Source: Salinicola corii (GTDB lineage Bacteria > Pseudomonadota > Gammaproteobacteria > Pseudomonadales > Halomonadaceae). From it: DNA of 64,000 nucleotides. The stretch covers positions 186,001 to 250,000 of the forward strand of contig NZ_VTPX01000001.1 in assembly GCF_008298015.1 (NCBI RefSeq), given 5' to 3'. The notes beneath the pieces are model-generated. The model made no database searches and was not told the origin of the DNA. It worked only from the letters and a program-made list of their open reading frames with translations. Both the position numbers and the translations under genes were made by a program. How positions within the stretch are numbered: the stretch's first letter is position 1; the number at the start of each line of letters is the position of its first letter. Below, one piece after another: positions 34,666-43,461 of the stretch.

Positions 34666-37262
34666 GACGTTACCTCCACCGCCAGTGCGGCAATCTCTTC
34701 GGGGCGCGCAGGCCGGGGCTGGTCGCGTTCGCTGACGGCGATGATGTCGGGATCGCTGCGCTTGTCGTTGACGAAAGTGCGGAAGCGCTTGAGCTTGTCC
34801 GGATCCTTGAGCGCGTTGGCCCATTCGCACTCGTACTGATCGACCACGTGTTGCATCTGGGCCTCGAGTTCGCCACTCAGTCTCAGGCTGTCTTCGAGGA
34901 TGACCGCCTTGAGATAATCGAGCCCGCCTTCCAGGTTCTCGCGCCACACCGAGGTGCGCTGCAGGCGGTCGGCGGTGCGAATGTAGAACATCAGCAGCCG
35001 GTCGATGATGCGCAGCAGTTCGGTATCGTCGAGATCGGTGGCGAATAACTCGCCATGGCGCGGACGCATGCCGCCATTGCCACAGACGTAGAGATTCCAG
35101 CCATTCTCGGTGGCGATCACGCCGACGTCCTTGCTCTGGGCTTCGGCGCATTCCCGGGTGCAGCCGGAGACGGCGAACTTCAGCTTGTGAGGCGAGCGCA
35201 GCCCCTTGTAGCGATTCTCGATGGTCAGTGCCATGGCGACGCTGTCCTGAACGCCATAGCGACACCAGGTGTTGCCGACGCAGGACTTCACGGTGCGGGT
35301 GGATTTGCCGTAGGCGTGGCCGGTCTCGAAGCCGGCGGCGATCAGCTCGCTCCAGATGTCCGGAAGTTCATGCAACTGGGCGCCGAACAGGTCGATACGC
35401 TGGCCGCCGGTGATCTTGGTGTAGAGGTCGTACTTCTTGGCCACTTCGCCGATGGCGATCAGCTTGTCCGGAGTGATCTCCCCGCCGGGAATGCGCGGCA
35501 CCACCGAATAGGTGCCATTCTTCTGCATGTTGGCCATGAAGGTATCGTTGGTGTCCTGCAGTGGCACCAGCGAGGGATTGGTGATCGGCGCGTTCCAGCA
35601 CGAGGCGAGGATCGAGGCGATGGCCGGTTTGCAGATATCGCAGCCCAACCGCCCCTTGCCGTGACGGGCATGGAGCGCCTCGAAGCTTTGAATGCCCTCG
35701 ACCCGGATGAGGCCGTAGAGCTCCTGGCGGGTGTAGGCGAAGTGCTCGCACAGACTGCGGTCGACTTCGACCCCACGGCTTTCGAGTTCATGCTCGAAGA
35801 CCTGCTTGAGCAGTGCCGTGCAGCCGCCGCAACCGGTGCTCGCTTTGGTTTCCCCCTTGAGCGCGCCGAGGTCGGTACAGCCGGCGTCGACCGCCTGGCA
35901 GACAGCCCCTTTGGAGACGTTGTGACACGAGCAGATCGTGGCGCTTTCCGGCAGGGCATCCGCGCCCAGCAGCGGCGCGCCCTCGCCCTGGGGCAGGATC
36001 AGGCTGGCAGGGTCGGCGGGCAGCGCGATGCCGTTCTGCACGTACTGCAGCAGCGTATCGTAGTAGCTGTTGTCCCCCACCAGCACGGCGCCCAGGGCGC
36101 GCTTGCCGTCGGCGGAGACCACCAGGCGGCGGTAGCCGTGACCGGCTTCGTCGATGAAGCGGTAACTCACGGCGCCTTCGGTTGCCGCATGCGCATCACC
36201 GATGGAGCCGACGTCGACGCCAAGCAGCTTGAGCTTGGTCGACATGTCGGCACCGCCGAACGGCTCGCAGCTATCCAGCAGACAGCCGGCCGCGGTGCGC
36301 GCCATGGTGTAGCCGGGGGCCACCAGGCCGAAGACCTGACCGTTCCACAGCGCACATTCGCCAATCGCGAAGATGCCCGGGTCGGAGGTATGGCAGGTGT
36401 CGTCGATCACGATACCACCACGCTCTCCAATCTCGAGACCGCACTCCCGTGCCAGCCGATCCTGGGGGCGGATGCCGGCCGAGAACACGATCATGTCGGT
36501 CTCCAGCCACTCGCCGTCGGCGAAGTTCATGCGGTAGCGGTGAGTATCGCCGGTCCCGATGTCACTCGTGGCACGGGCGAGATGTACCTGCACGCCTAGC
36601 GCTTCGATCTGGCGCTTGAGAGCGTCGCCACCTTCCGCGTCCAGTTGCACCGGCATGAGGCGAGGGGCGAATTCGACCACATGGGCTTCGAGCCCCAGCG
36701 ACGTGAGCGCGTTGGCGGCCTCGAGGCCCAGCAGGCCACCCCCGACCACGACGCCGCGGCGGATTTCCCGATCTTCCAGCGACAGCGCCGCCTCGCGGAT
36801 GCGGTCGAGATCGTCCAGCGTTCGATAGACCAGACGGGCATGGCCGCTGTCGTCTGTCTCGGGCGTGGGGATCGGCGGCACGAAGGGGTAAGAGCCGGTT
36901 GCCAGGATCAACTGATCGAAAGCGTAGCGGCCGCACTCGGTGACGACGTTGCGGGCGCTGCGGTCGATCGCGGTGACCGCTTCGCCCAGGCGCAGGTCGA
37001 TACCGTGACGTGCGCAGAAATCCGCTTCGCCCAGCGCCAGCGCATCGGCGTCGCTGCCGCTGAAGTAGTCGGACAGGTGCACGCGGTCGTAGGCTCGATG
37101 GCGCTCCTCGCCGAAGACGGTGATCGTGTAGCGATGGTGGGCACCGCGCTCTACCAGTTGTTCCAGGCAGTAGTGGCCGACCATGCCGTTGCCGATCACC
37201 AGCAGGCGGGGCTTGTCGGTCGTCGCGACAGGGGTATGCGTCGTGGCAGGAGCGTGTGTCAT
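34662..37262 (-). CDS. nirB: Assimilatory nitrite reductase [NAD(P)H] large subunit
   Basis: Sirohaem and [4Fe-4S] enzyme reducing nitrite to ammonia in the cytoplasm. The 866 residues show, in order: FAD domain (LLVIGNGMVGHYCLEQL), NAD domain (GVVVGGGLLGLEAANAL), a BFD-type [2Fe-2S] domain (ATICSCHNVSKGAVCQA and STGCGGCTALL) and the sulfite/nitrite reductase half with KSCVGNTWCRYG and VSGCTRECAEAQ carrying the cluster and sirohaem ligands. It overlaps the FAD oxidoreductase upstream (4 bases) and nirD downstream (4 bases). CobA encoded at 42.0 kb supplies the sirohaem precursor. Confidence 0.95.
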   Translation of the reverse strand: MTHAPATTHTPVATTDKPRLLVIGNGMVGHYCLEQLVERGAHHRYTITVFGEERHRAYDRVHLSDYFSGSDADALALGEADFCARHGIDLRLGEAVTAIDRSARNVVTECGRYAFDQLILATGSYPFVPPIPTPETDDSGHARLVYRTLDDLDRIREAALSLEDREIRRGVVVGGGLLGLEAANALTSLGLEAHVVEFAPRLMPVQLDAEGGDALKRQIEALGVQVHLARATSDIGTGDTHRYRMNFADGEWLETDMIVFSAGIRPQDRLARECGLEIGERGGIVIDDTCHTSDPGIFAIGECALWNGQVFGLVAPGYTMARTAAGCLLDSCEPFGGADMSTKLKLLGVDVGSIGDAHAATEGAVSYRFIDEAGHGYRRLVVSADGKRALGAVLVGDNSYYDTLLQYVQNGIALPADPASLILPQGEGAPLLGADALPESATICSCHNVSKGAVCQAVDAGCTDLGALKGETKASTGCGGCTALLKQVFEHELESRGVEVDRSLCEHFAYTRQELYGLIRVEGIQSFEALHARHGKGRLGCDICKPAIASILASCWNAPITNPSLVPLQDTNDTFMANMQKNGTYSVVPRIPGGEITPDKLIAIGEVAKKYDLYTKITGGQRIDLFGAQLHELPDIWSELIAAGFETGHAYGKSTRTVKSCVGNTWCRYGVQDSVAMALTIENRYKGLRSPHKLKFAVSGCTRECAEAQSKDVGVIATENGWNLYVCGNGGMRPRHGELFATDLDDTELLRIIDRLLMFYIRTADRLQRTSVWRENLEGGLDYLKAVILEDSLRLSGELEAQMQHVVDQYECEWANALKDPDKLKRFRTFVNDKRSDPDIIAVSERDQPRPARPEEIAALAVEVTS

Positions 37263-38578
37263 GCCGCTTCCTCCAATTTCCGAGTGGCGCTTTCGGCCAG
37301 AAGTCGTGTGGCGTCATCGGCGCCGAACAGCAGTACTTCACGGCAGGCGCTCAGATCGTGTTCTTCACGGGCGTGATGGAAGTAACCGGGCCCGGCGGTG
37401 GTGTCGCCGTAGAGCACCGCGCCGACGAGTCGATTGTCGTGCAGCAGCAGTCGGCGATAGTCGCCGTTCTCGGGATCGGCGTAGACGAGTGTTTCGTGCC
37501 CGGGCGGGGTCTCGACCGGGCCAAACGCATAGATCGAGATATTCGCGACCTTGAGCCGGGTCGCGCACGGGCTTTCGCGATAGCCGCCGGTGGGCTGACT
37601 GCAGAGCCGAGCGGCCAGCACCTCCACCTGTCGCCAGATGGGATCGACCAGGCCGTAGGTGCGCCCTTCGAACTCGCAGCATTCGCCGAGGGCGTGAATG
37701 GCGGGATCGCTGGTCGTCAGCGTCGCATCGACGACGATACCGCGGGCGACATTCAGCCCGGATTGTCGGGCCAACGCCGTATGGGGTGTGATACCGGTGG
37801 CGACCACCACGCAGGCGGCAGGCAGTCGGCGGCCATCTTCCAGCCGCACCGTGGTCACGTTGCCATCGGCATCGCCTTCGCAGGCGGCGAGTCGCGCGTG
37901 GGTCTCGATGGCTAGGCCGCGACCTTCCAGCTCGCTACGTAGCCAGCTCGCCGCGGTCTCATCCAGTTGTCGGTTCATCAAGCGCTCGCTGCGCTGAAGG
38001 ACGGTCACGGCCAGACCTCGCTTGCGCAGACCTTCCGCCGCTTCCAGTCCCAGCAGTCCGCCGCCGAGGACGACCGCACGGCTGCCAGCGGGCCGAGATG
38101 TGAGCCAGGTCGTATCGACGAGATCGCGAAACCCGCCCACGTTGCCCAGTCGAATGCCGGGAACGTCCGGTAGGGCAGGGCGCGACCCGGTCGCCAGCAC
38201 CAGGCGGTCGTAATCCACCGGCTCGCCGCGGTCGGTGTGGATCCGGCGTCGTTGTCGGTCGATCGTGACCACGCGCTCGCCCAGCCGCCACGTCACGCCC
38301 GCTGTCGCGATATTTTCGAGGGGAAGATCGAGTGCGTCACGTTCGATCTCGTCGGCCAGCCACGACGACAACAGGATGCGGTTGTAGGCCGCCGAGGATT
38401 CCTCGCCGAGGACCGTGATGCGTTCTGGCCGTTCCGGGTGTTTCAACAACGCGCTCAGCAGGCGATGGCCAGCCATGCCGTTACCGACGATCACCAGGTG
38501 CGTCGGAGCGCTGCAGGGATCCGAGGGCAAGTTCCGGGAAGCGTTCGGGAACCTGTCTTGGCTACTTTTCTGGGACAT
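37259..38578 (-). CDS. NirB-N-terminal-like FAD-dependent oxidoreductase, probable nitrate reductase electron-transfer subunit
   Basis: This 439-residue protein matches only the FAD/NAD half of NirB: THLVIVGNGMAGHRLLSALL, VVLGGGLLGLEAAEGLRKRG, VVVATGITPHTALARQSGL and the ALGECCEFEGRTYGL block. It is comparable with Klebsiella NasC and Bacillus NasB, which pass NADH electrons to the nitrate reductase, but it lacks a C-terminal [2Fe-2S] domain; NasA here carries one instead. GGGAGAG precedes the ATG. First gene of the leftward nas unit under sigma-54 and an ANTAR-type leader. Confidence 0.82.
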   Translation of the reverse strand: MSQKSSQDRFPNASRNLPSDPCSAPTHLVIVGNGMAGHRLLSALLKHPERPERITVLGEESSAAYNRILLSSWLADEIERDALDLPLENIATAGVTWRLGERVVTIDRQRRRIHTDRGEPVDYDRLVLATGSRPALPDVPGIRLGNVGGFRDLVDTTWLTSRPAGSRAVVLGGGLLGLEAAEGLRKRGLAVTVLQRSERLMNRQLDETAASWLRSELEGRGLAIETHARLAACEGDADGNVTTVRLEDGRRLPAACVVVATGITPHTALARQSGLNVARGIVVDATLTTSDPAIHALGECCEFEGRTYGLVDPIWRQVEVLAARLCSQPTGGYRESPCATRLKVANISIYAFGPVETPPGHETLVYADPENGDYRRLLLHDNRLVGAVLYGDTTAGPGYFHHAREEHDLSACREVLLFGADDATRLLAESATRKLEEAA

Positions 38579-38631
38579 GAAGTCTCTCCCATTCGCCGTC
38601 GTGGCTATCCTTCTGATGATGGCCAGCAACG

Positions 38632-38681
38632 AAAAAGGCGCCTGATGACACGAAGCGGGGCTTCGCGGCATCAGGCGCCTT
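38632..38681 (-). terminator. Leader terminator of the oxidoreductase-nirBD unit
   Basis: A 13-bp perfect stem (AAGGCGCCTGATG with CATCAGGCGCCTT) followed by a run of T on the minus strand stands 54 bases before the first start codon. A strong terminator ahead of the first gene implies antitermination control. Confidence 0.85.
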
Positions 38682-38724
38682 TGCCTGAAATTCGAACAGT
38701 GTCTATCTCGCTGTCATGCGATGG

Positions 38725-38746
38725 ATGCCAACAGCGTTGCGGGCAT
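38725..38746 (-). promoter_or_regulatory. Second ANTAR-type leader hairpin (unit 1)
   Basis: An eight-position stem with one mismatch (ATGCCCGC / GTTGGCAT) closes a hexaloop AACGCT, with A at position 1 and G at position 4 as in ANTAR target hairpins. Confidence 0.55.
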
Positions 38747-38761
38747 CGTTTCGCGTCGACG

Positions 38762-38777
38762 CGACCGCCGTTGGTCG
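38762..38777 (-). promoter_or_regulatory. First ANTAR-type leader hairpin (unit 1)
   Basis: Perfect 5-bp stem CGACC/GGTCG around the hexaloop AACGGC. The same CC-AACGGC-GG element recurs in the nasA leader and the narK-type leader. Confidence 0.7.
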
Positions 38778-38794
38778 TCGTCATGTTAGACGAA

Positions 38795-38809
38795 GCGAAA
38801 AGCGTGCCA
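38795..38809 (-). promoter_or_regulatory. Sigma-54 promoter of the oxidoreductase-nirBD unit
   Basis: TGGCACGCTTTTCGC on the minus strand has a perfect -24 TGGCAC and the invariant GC at -12. The predicted start near 38783 places the first leader hairpin almost at the 5' end. Confidence 0.65.
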
Positions 38810-38884
38810 ACGCAGCCTCGACACTGACATTTCAGTGTGATGAGGAATGTCTTCTGTTTCCGAGAGATGCCTGACTCCCGCATT

Positions 38885-38932
38885 TGCGCAACATCGGTGC
38901 GCAATCGGCGACTATTGCACCAATGCGTGCCA
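38885..38932. promoter_or_regulatory. Shared pair of NtrC-like enhancer sites
   Basis: TGCGCAACATCGGTGCG (38885-38901) and TGCACCAATGCGTGCCA (38916-38932) resemble the NtrC consensus TGCACC-N5-GGTGCA, about 30 bases apart. They lie about 110 and 140 bases upstream of the leftward start and about 150 and 120 bases upstream of the rightward start. Confidence 0.5.
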
Positions 38933-39019
38933 TGTCATCCATCGAAGCGCTGGGGCGACGCCGATAACGTCCTGGTTCGAATGCGGCAAAACCTTATTCT
39001 GCGGTCTCCATGGCGATAT

Positions 39020-39034
39020 TGGCCCCATTCTTGC
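39020..39034 (+). promoter_or_regulatory. Sigma-54 promoter of nasA
   Basis: TGGCCCCATTCTTGC keeps TGGC at -24 and TTGC at -12 with exact spacing, followed by a T run. Predicted start near 39046. Confidence 0.65.
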
Positions 39035-39048
39035 TTTTTTTGGAGCAT

Positions 39049-39060
39049 GCAACGCAGTTG
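39049..39060 (+). promoter_or_regulatory. Possible second ANTAR hairpin element in the nasA leader
   Basis: GCAACGCAGTTG shares the GCAACGCWGTTG element with the second hairpin of unit 1, but here the outer stem is weak and it precedes the AACGGC hairpin. Confidence 0.3.
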
Positions 39061-39091
39061 ATCAGAGATTTCTCGTCTCGATCGACACCAT

Positions 39092-39111
39092 CGATGCCAA
39101 CGGCGGTATCG
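39092..39111 (+). promoter_or_regulatory. ANTAR-type leader hairpin with AACGGC hexaloop (nasA)
   Basis: Seven-bp stem CGATGCC/GGTATCG (one G-T pair) around hexaloop AACGGC, the same loop as in the other two nas leaders. Confidence 0.7.
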
Positions 39112-39124
39112 GTTTCTTCGGGGC

Positions 39125-39158
39125 GATGACCCTATCGATAACGCGCCGGCGGGTCATC
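39125..39158 (+). promoter_or_regulatory. Additional stem in the nasA leader
   Basis: GATGACCC and GGGTCATC form a perfect 8-bp stem with an 18-base loop; no clean hexaloop is seen inside. It lies between the AACGGC hairpin and the terminator. Confidence 0.5.
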
Positions 39159-39181
39159 TGATTCGCCGTCAGCAGGCAACG

Positions 39182-39218
39182 AGGCCTGACGTCACCTTGG
39201 GTGATGTCAGGCCTTTTT
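39182..39218 (+). terminator. Leader terminator of nasA
   Basis: A 15-position stem with one mismatch, starting AGGCCTGACGTCACC, with a TTGG loop and a TTTTT tract, ends 19 bases before the nasA ATG. GGAGG for nasA follows it. Confidence 0.85.
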
Positions 39219-39236
39219 GCGTTTTTGGAGGCTCGT

Positions 39237-42032
39237 ATGTCAGATCAGCAGGCCAAGGGCTGCTCGATTATCGAAGACACCTCTACCTGTCCGGCTTCTA
39301 GGGACACCACCCCCTGTCCTCCCTTTAAGGACACCACTACCTGTCCGTATTGTGGCGTCGGTTGTGGGGTCGTCGTCGAGCATGACGGCGAACGGGTGAG
39401 CGCCGTCGAGGGAGATCGCACGCATCCGGCCAATTTCGGCCGGCTCTGCGTCAAAGGCAGCGCCCTGCACGAAACCCTGGGCGAGGAAGGGCGCTTGCTG
39501 CGCCCCCGTGTCGATGGCAAGCCGGTGGATTGGACGACGGCGCTGAATGCCGTGGTCAGCCGGTTGGCGTCGACGCAGCGCGAGCATGGTCGAGACGCGG
39601 TGGCGGCATATCTGTCCGGCCAACTGCTGACCGAGGACTATTATGTCGCCAACAAGCTGTTCAAGGGGTTTCTCGGCACGCCGCACGTGGATACCAATTC
39701 ACGGCTCTGCATGGCCTCGGCGGTGGCGGCCTACAAGCGTGCCTTCGGGGCCGATGCCGTGCCGTGCTGCTACGAGGACCTGGAGTGCGCCGAACTGGTG
39801 GTATTGGCGGGTTCCAATCTGGCCTGGAACCATCCGGTACTCTATCAACGCCTGAAGGCGGCCAAGGCGCGTAATCCATTGATGCGGGTGGTGGTGATCG
39901 ATCCGCGCGTGACCGACAGCTGCGAGATTGCCGATCTCTACCTGGGGCTCGCGCCGGGTAGCGATGCGCGGCTGTTCAATGGCCTGCTGGCGTGGATGGA
40001 GGAGAAAGGTCGGGTCGATCGCCGTTATCTGGAGCGCCACACCCAAGGATTCGAGGCGGCACTGAACGCCGCCCGCGAGGACGACACCCGCCTCGCGGCC
40101 ATCGCCCGCGACTGCGATGTCGATCCCGAACGGTTGGAGACCTTCTTCTACTGGTTCGCGACCCATCTGCACGTGGTGACGCTCTACTCCCAGGGCATCA
40201 ATCAGTCGAGCAGCGGCACCGACAAGTGCCAGGCGATCATCAATTGCCACCTGGCCGGGGGCAAGATCGGCCTGCCGGGCGCCGGGCCGTTCTCGATCAC
40301 CGGACAGCCCAATGCGATGGGCGGTCGTGAAGTCGGCGGGCTGGCCAACCAGCTGGCCGCACACATGGACTACCACACGCCGGGCGCCATCGATCGGGTC
40401 ACCCGTTTCTGGCAGACGGCCTCGCTCGTGCCGACGTTGCCGAATGAGCCGGGGCACAAGGCCGTCGAGCTGTTCGACGCCATCGAACGCGGCGAGATTC
40501 GTGCGATCTGGATCATGGCCACCAATCCGGTCGTCAGCATGCCCGACGCCAACCGTATCAAGCGCATCCTGGCGGCCTGCCCGCTGGTCATCGTCTCCGA
40601 CTGCATGGCCAATGCCGAAGTGCTGGGAGTGGCGGATATCGTGCTGCCGGCCAGTAGTTGGGCGGAAAAGGATGGCACCGTAACCAATTCCGAACGTCGG
40701 ATCTCGCGCCAGCGAGGGTTGCTTCCGCCGCCCTTTGATGCTCGCCACGATTGGTGGATCATGAGCCAGGTCGCGGCCGGACTGGGTTTTGGCGAGGCGT
40801 TTGCCTATACGCATCCCGCCGATATTTTCGCCGAACATGCGCGGCTTTCGGGTTTCGAGAACGCATCCGACAAACCGGGCGAGGGTGCCAGGTTGTTCGA
40901 CATATCCGGCCTAGCGGCGCTCGATCGGGCCAGTTACGAGGCACTGGCGCCGATCCAGTGGCCAGTCGGCCGCCACGCACCCGGGGGCACCGCCCGGCTG
41001 TTCGAGGATGGCCACTTCGCCACGCCGGACGGCCTGGCGAAACTGCTGCCGGTGCGTCCGCGAGCCCCGCAGCAGGAGGTCAGCGCTCAGCGACCACTGC
41101 GGCTCAATACCGGACGAATCCGCGATCAGTGGCACACCATGACCCGTACCGGGCGCGCGTCTCGTCTGATGAGTCATCGGCAGGAGCCCTTCGTCGAGAT
41201 GCATCCCGCCGATGCTGAAAGCCATGGAATCGCTGACCAGCAACTGGTCGAGCTCGACGGTATCGGGGGACGGTATCGGGCGCGAGCACGACTGGCCAAG
41301 GGCCAGCGACGTGGCGAGCTGTTCGCGCCGATGCACTGGAACGACGCCTTCAGCGGCCAGGCCAAGATCGGCGGGCTGATCGCGCCGATGACCGATCCGA
41401 TCTCCGGTCAGCCCGAATCGAAACAGGGCGCGGTAAGCCTGAAACCGCTCGAGACGGCCTGGGAGGCGACATTGATCGTTGCCGGCGATCTCGCCGGGAC
41501 GGTAGATCCACGCGACGACTGCGCGTACTGGACACGCATTCCCATGGCTCACAGCCTGCGCTGGCAGCTCGCCGGCGAGCCGGCGTTGGAAAATCGCGAC
41601 TGGCTGGCCTGGGCCGAGAGCCGGCTGCCGCTACCGGCGACACAGTGGAGCCGGGACAGCGCTCGGGAGCGGCTGCGCGCCAGCGGCCTCGAGGCGGGCC
41701 GACTGCGGTGGTGGCTGATGGTGGGGCCACCGGCGGCGTTGCCGGCCCTGCACTGGCTGGATGCCTGTTTCGCCCGTGGGCCGGATGCGTCGCTGGACCC
41801 GGCCACGCGCCGACGCATCCTGGCCGGTTGTGCCAGCGGTGCCCGCGATCAGGGAGCGATCGTCTGCAGCTGCCACCAGGTCGGCCAGCGTTCGATCGTC
41901 GAGGCGATCCGTGCCGGCGATACCAGCGTGGAGGCGCTGGGGGCGCGGCTTGCCTGCGGTACCCAATGCGGCTCCTGCCTGCCGGAATTGAAATCCCTGC
42001 TCGAAGAGGAGAGCGCCCATGTCAGCGTATAA
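39237..42032 (+). CDS. nasA: Assimilatory nitrate reductase catalytic subunit
   Basis: Molybdopterin enzyme reducing nitrate to nitrite in the cytoplasm, 931 residues. The N-terminal [4Fe-4S] ligands are TTCPYCGVGCGV and GRLCVKGSAL; Mo-bis-MGD blocks follow (TNSRLCMASAV, LYSQGINQSSSGTDKC, GPFSITGQPNAMGGREVGG, molydopterin dinucleotide domain with LNTGRIRDQWHTMTRTG). The C-terminus adds a BFD [2Fe-2S] domain (AIVCSCHQVGQRSI and ACGTQCGSCLPE), as in Klebsiella-type NasA. The first 30 residues contain three copies of a 9-residue unit ending in TxCP. GGAGG precedes the ATG. cobA overlaps its end. Confidence 0.95.
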   Translation: MSDQQAKGCSIIEDTSTCPASRDTTPCPPFKDTTTCPYCGVGCGVVVEHDGERVSAVEGDRTHPANFGRLCVKGSALHETLGEEGRLLRPRVDGKPVDWTTALNAVVSRLASTQREHGRDAVAAYLSGQLLTEDYYVANKLFKGFLGTPHVDTNSRLCMASAVAAYKRAFGADAVPCCYEDLECAELVVLAGSNLAWNHPVLYQRLKAAKARNPLMRVVVIDPRVTDSCEIADLYLGLAPGSDARLFNGLLAWMEEKGRVDRRYLERHTQGFEAALNAAREDDTRLAAIARDCDVDPERLETFFYWFATHLHVVTLYSQGINQSSSGTDKCQAIINCHLAGGKIGLPGAGPFSITGQPNAMGGREVGGLANQLAAHMDYHTPGAIDRVTRFWQTASLVPTLPNEPGHKAVELFDAIERGEIRAIWIMATNPVVSMPDANRIKRILAACPLVIVSDCMANAEVLGVADIVLPASSWAEKDGTVTNSERRISRQRGLLPPPFDARHDWWIMSQVAAGLGFGEAFAYTHPADIFAEHARLSGFENASDKPGEGARLFDISGLAALDRASYEALAPIQWPVGRHAPGGTARLFEDGHFATPDGLAKLLPVRPRAPQQEVSAQRPLRLNTGRIRDQWHTMTRTGRASRLMSHRQEPFVEMHPADAESHGIADQQLVELDGIGGRYRARARLAKGQRRGELFAPMHWNDAFSGQAKIGGLIAPMTDPISGQPESKQGAVSLKPLETAWEATLIVAGDLAGTVDPRDDCAYWTRIPMAHSLRWQLAGEPALENRDWLAWAESRLPLPATQWSRDSARERLRASGLEAGRLRWWLMVGPPAALPALHWLDACFARGPDASLDPATRRRILAGCASGARDQGAIVCSCHQVGQRSIVEAIRAGDTSVEALGARLACGTQCGSCLPELKSLLEEESAHVSV
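39276..39356 (+). repeat. Three 27-bp tandem repeats at the start of nasA
   Basis: Units begin at 39276, 39303 and 39330 with GACACC and encode DTSTCPASR, DTTPCPPFK and DTTTCPYCG. The last is the genuine start of the [4Fe-4S] motif; the first two duplicate its CP part. Confidence 0.85.
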
Positions 42033-42903
42033 CCCGTCACGCCCGGTATCGATCAAGGTGGGCCAATGGATGGCTCGCGTCTGGCAGACCGGCCGGGAGC
42101 GCCTGACGAACGAAGGCCGACGTTCGACGACAGGCACGTCGTCGGCCGAGCGCGGTCACGTCTACCTGGTCGGGGCCGGCCCGGGGGCGGCGGATCTGCT
42201 GACGCTGCGTGCCGCGGGTCTGATCGAGCGCGCCGAGGCGATCGTCTACGACCGGCTGGTGGGCAAGGATATCCTGGCGCTGCTTCCACGGGGTTGCGAG
42301 CGCTACTACGTCGGCAAGGCGCGCGGCCACCACAGCGTGCCCCAGGCGGAGATCGGCCGCCTGATGGTGCGCCTGGCCCAGGCCGGCAAACGCGTGGTGA
42401 GGCTGAAGGGCGGTGATCCGGGCATCTTCGGTCGCCTGGGGGAAGAGCTTGCCGCGCTCGCCGAAGCCGGGATCCCGGCGGAGATCGTCCCCGGGATCAC
42501 CGCCGCGTCCGGTGCCGTAGCGGCCATGGGGATGCCGCTGACGGATCGCGCCCATGCCCAGCAGGTTCGCTTCATCACTGCGCAGGCCTGTCGCGAAGAC
42601 CAGGTTCTCGATTGGCGTGGTTTGGCCCGGCGTGACGAGACGCTGGTGTTCTACATGGGGTTGAGTCGTGTCGAGACCATCTGCCAAGGTCTGACTGGCG
42701 CCGGGCTGCCCTCCGACTGGCCGATCATGCTGACCGCCAACGCCTCGCTGTCGCAGCAGCAAGCCCTGGTCGGTACGCTGGCGGACATGCCGGAGCGACT
42801 CGCCGCCAGCCCCTTGCCGTCGCCGTGCCTGATCGTGGTGGGTAGCGTGGTGACAATGGCCAGCGCCTGGGTCGGACGCGACGCGACGGCCACGACTCGC
42901 TGA
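42019..42903 (+). CDS. cobA: Uroporphyrinogen-III C-methyltransferase
   Basis: Methylates uroporphyrinogen III twice with S-adenosylmethionine to precorrin-2, the precursor of the sirohaem in NirB. The 294-residue protein has [18 protein letters not shown] (about 48-65), [39 protein letters not shown] and a [10 protein letters not shown] strand, all SUMT signatures. The first about 45 residues are basic and not family sequence. It overlaps nasA by 14 bases. No CysG oxidase/ferrochelatase domain is attached. Confidence 0.92.
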   Translation: MSAYNPSRPVSIKVGQWMARVWQTGRERLTNEGRRSTTGTSSAERGHVYLVGAGPGAADLLTLRAAGLIERAEAIVYDRLVGKDILALLPRGCERYYVGKARGHHSVPQAEIGRLMVRLAQAGKRVVRLKGGDPGIFGRLGEELAALAEAGIPAEIVPGITAASGAVAAMGMPLTDRAHAQQVRFITAQACREDQVLDWRGLARRDETLVFYMGLSRVETICQGLTGAGLPSDWPIMLTANASLSQQQALVGTLADMPERLAASPLPSPCLIVVGSVVTMASAWVGRDATATTR

Positions 42904-42961
42904 ACGGCACTGGGCAGGGTGGCCGCCGGCGCGTAAACTCCGCGCCTTCCTCTCGATCGGA

Positions 42962-43001
42962 AACGACCATGAGCCAGCCATCAGGAACGACCATGAGCCA
43001 G
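42962..43001 (+). repeat. 24-bp in-frame duplication at the yjdM start
   Basis: The block AACGACCATGAGCCAG occurs twice, 24 bases apart, each time supplying a GGAA-type ribosome site and an ATG. Either start gives the same frame. Confidence 0.8.
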
Positions 43002-43334
43002 TTGCCTCCCTGCCCGCAGTGCGGTTCCGAATTCACCTACGAAGATGCCAGCGTTCTCGTCTGCCCCGAATGTGCCCACGAGTGGACCCTCTCCGAGGCC
43101 ACGAGCAGTGATGCCGACGACCGACGGGTTACCGATGCCCATGGCACGCCGCTCGTCGATGGCGACAGCATCACCGTGATCAAGGACCTCAAGATCAAGG
43201 GCTCTTCACAGGTGGTGAAAGTGGGCACCAAGGTCAAGAACATTCGTCTGGTGGGTGGCGATCACGATATCGACTGCAGGATCGACGGTATCGGAGCGAT
43301 GAAGCTCAAGTCCGAGTTCGTCAAGAAGGTCTGA
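42993..43334 (+). CDS. yjdM: YjdM/PhnA-type zinc-ribbon protein
   Basis: Small cytoplasmic protein of 113 residues. It has an N-terminal zinc ribbon ([25 protein letters not shown], described as two CPxC knuckles) and the PhnA domain [17 protein letters not shown] with [13 protein letters not shown]. It was once linked to phosphonate use by name only; its role is not known. The start at 42993 matches the usual MSxLPPCPQC opening; an in-frame ATG at 42969 arises from the duplication. GTCTGACATCAA-type 16-base repeats follow the stop. Confidence 0.85.
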   Translation: MSQLPPCPQCGSEFTYEDASVLVCPECAHEWTLSEATSSDADDRRVTDAHGTPLVDGDSITVIKDLKIKGSSQVVKVGTKVKNIRLVGGDHDIDCRIDGIGAMKLKSEFVKKV

Positions 43335-43373
43335 CATCAACAGGGTCTGACATCAAGAAGCTCTGACATTGAA
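43330..43373 (+). repeat. Short tandem repeat after yjdM
   Basis: GTCTGACATCAACAGG, GTCTGACATCAAGAAG and CTCTGACATTGAA follow each other with a 16-base period, the first overlapping the yjdM stop. Confidence 0.65.
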
Positions 43374-43461
43374 TCGACGCCGGCTCCGGCGTTGGATCTA
43401 TCGGGCTCTCTAGTCGTCGAGGCCGTCGATCGGCTTGGGATTCAGCATCACGGGTGGGGCC

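Noticed and set aside
34666-35265. Upstream extension of the nirD frame
   Set aside because: It overlaps the conserved C-terminus of nirB in another frame; the ATG at 34665 with the ATGA overlap is the real start.
35055-36599. A 514-codon plus-strand frame opposite nirB
   Set aside because: Antisense to intact, motif-complete NirB.
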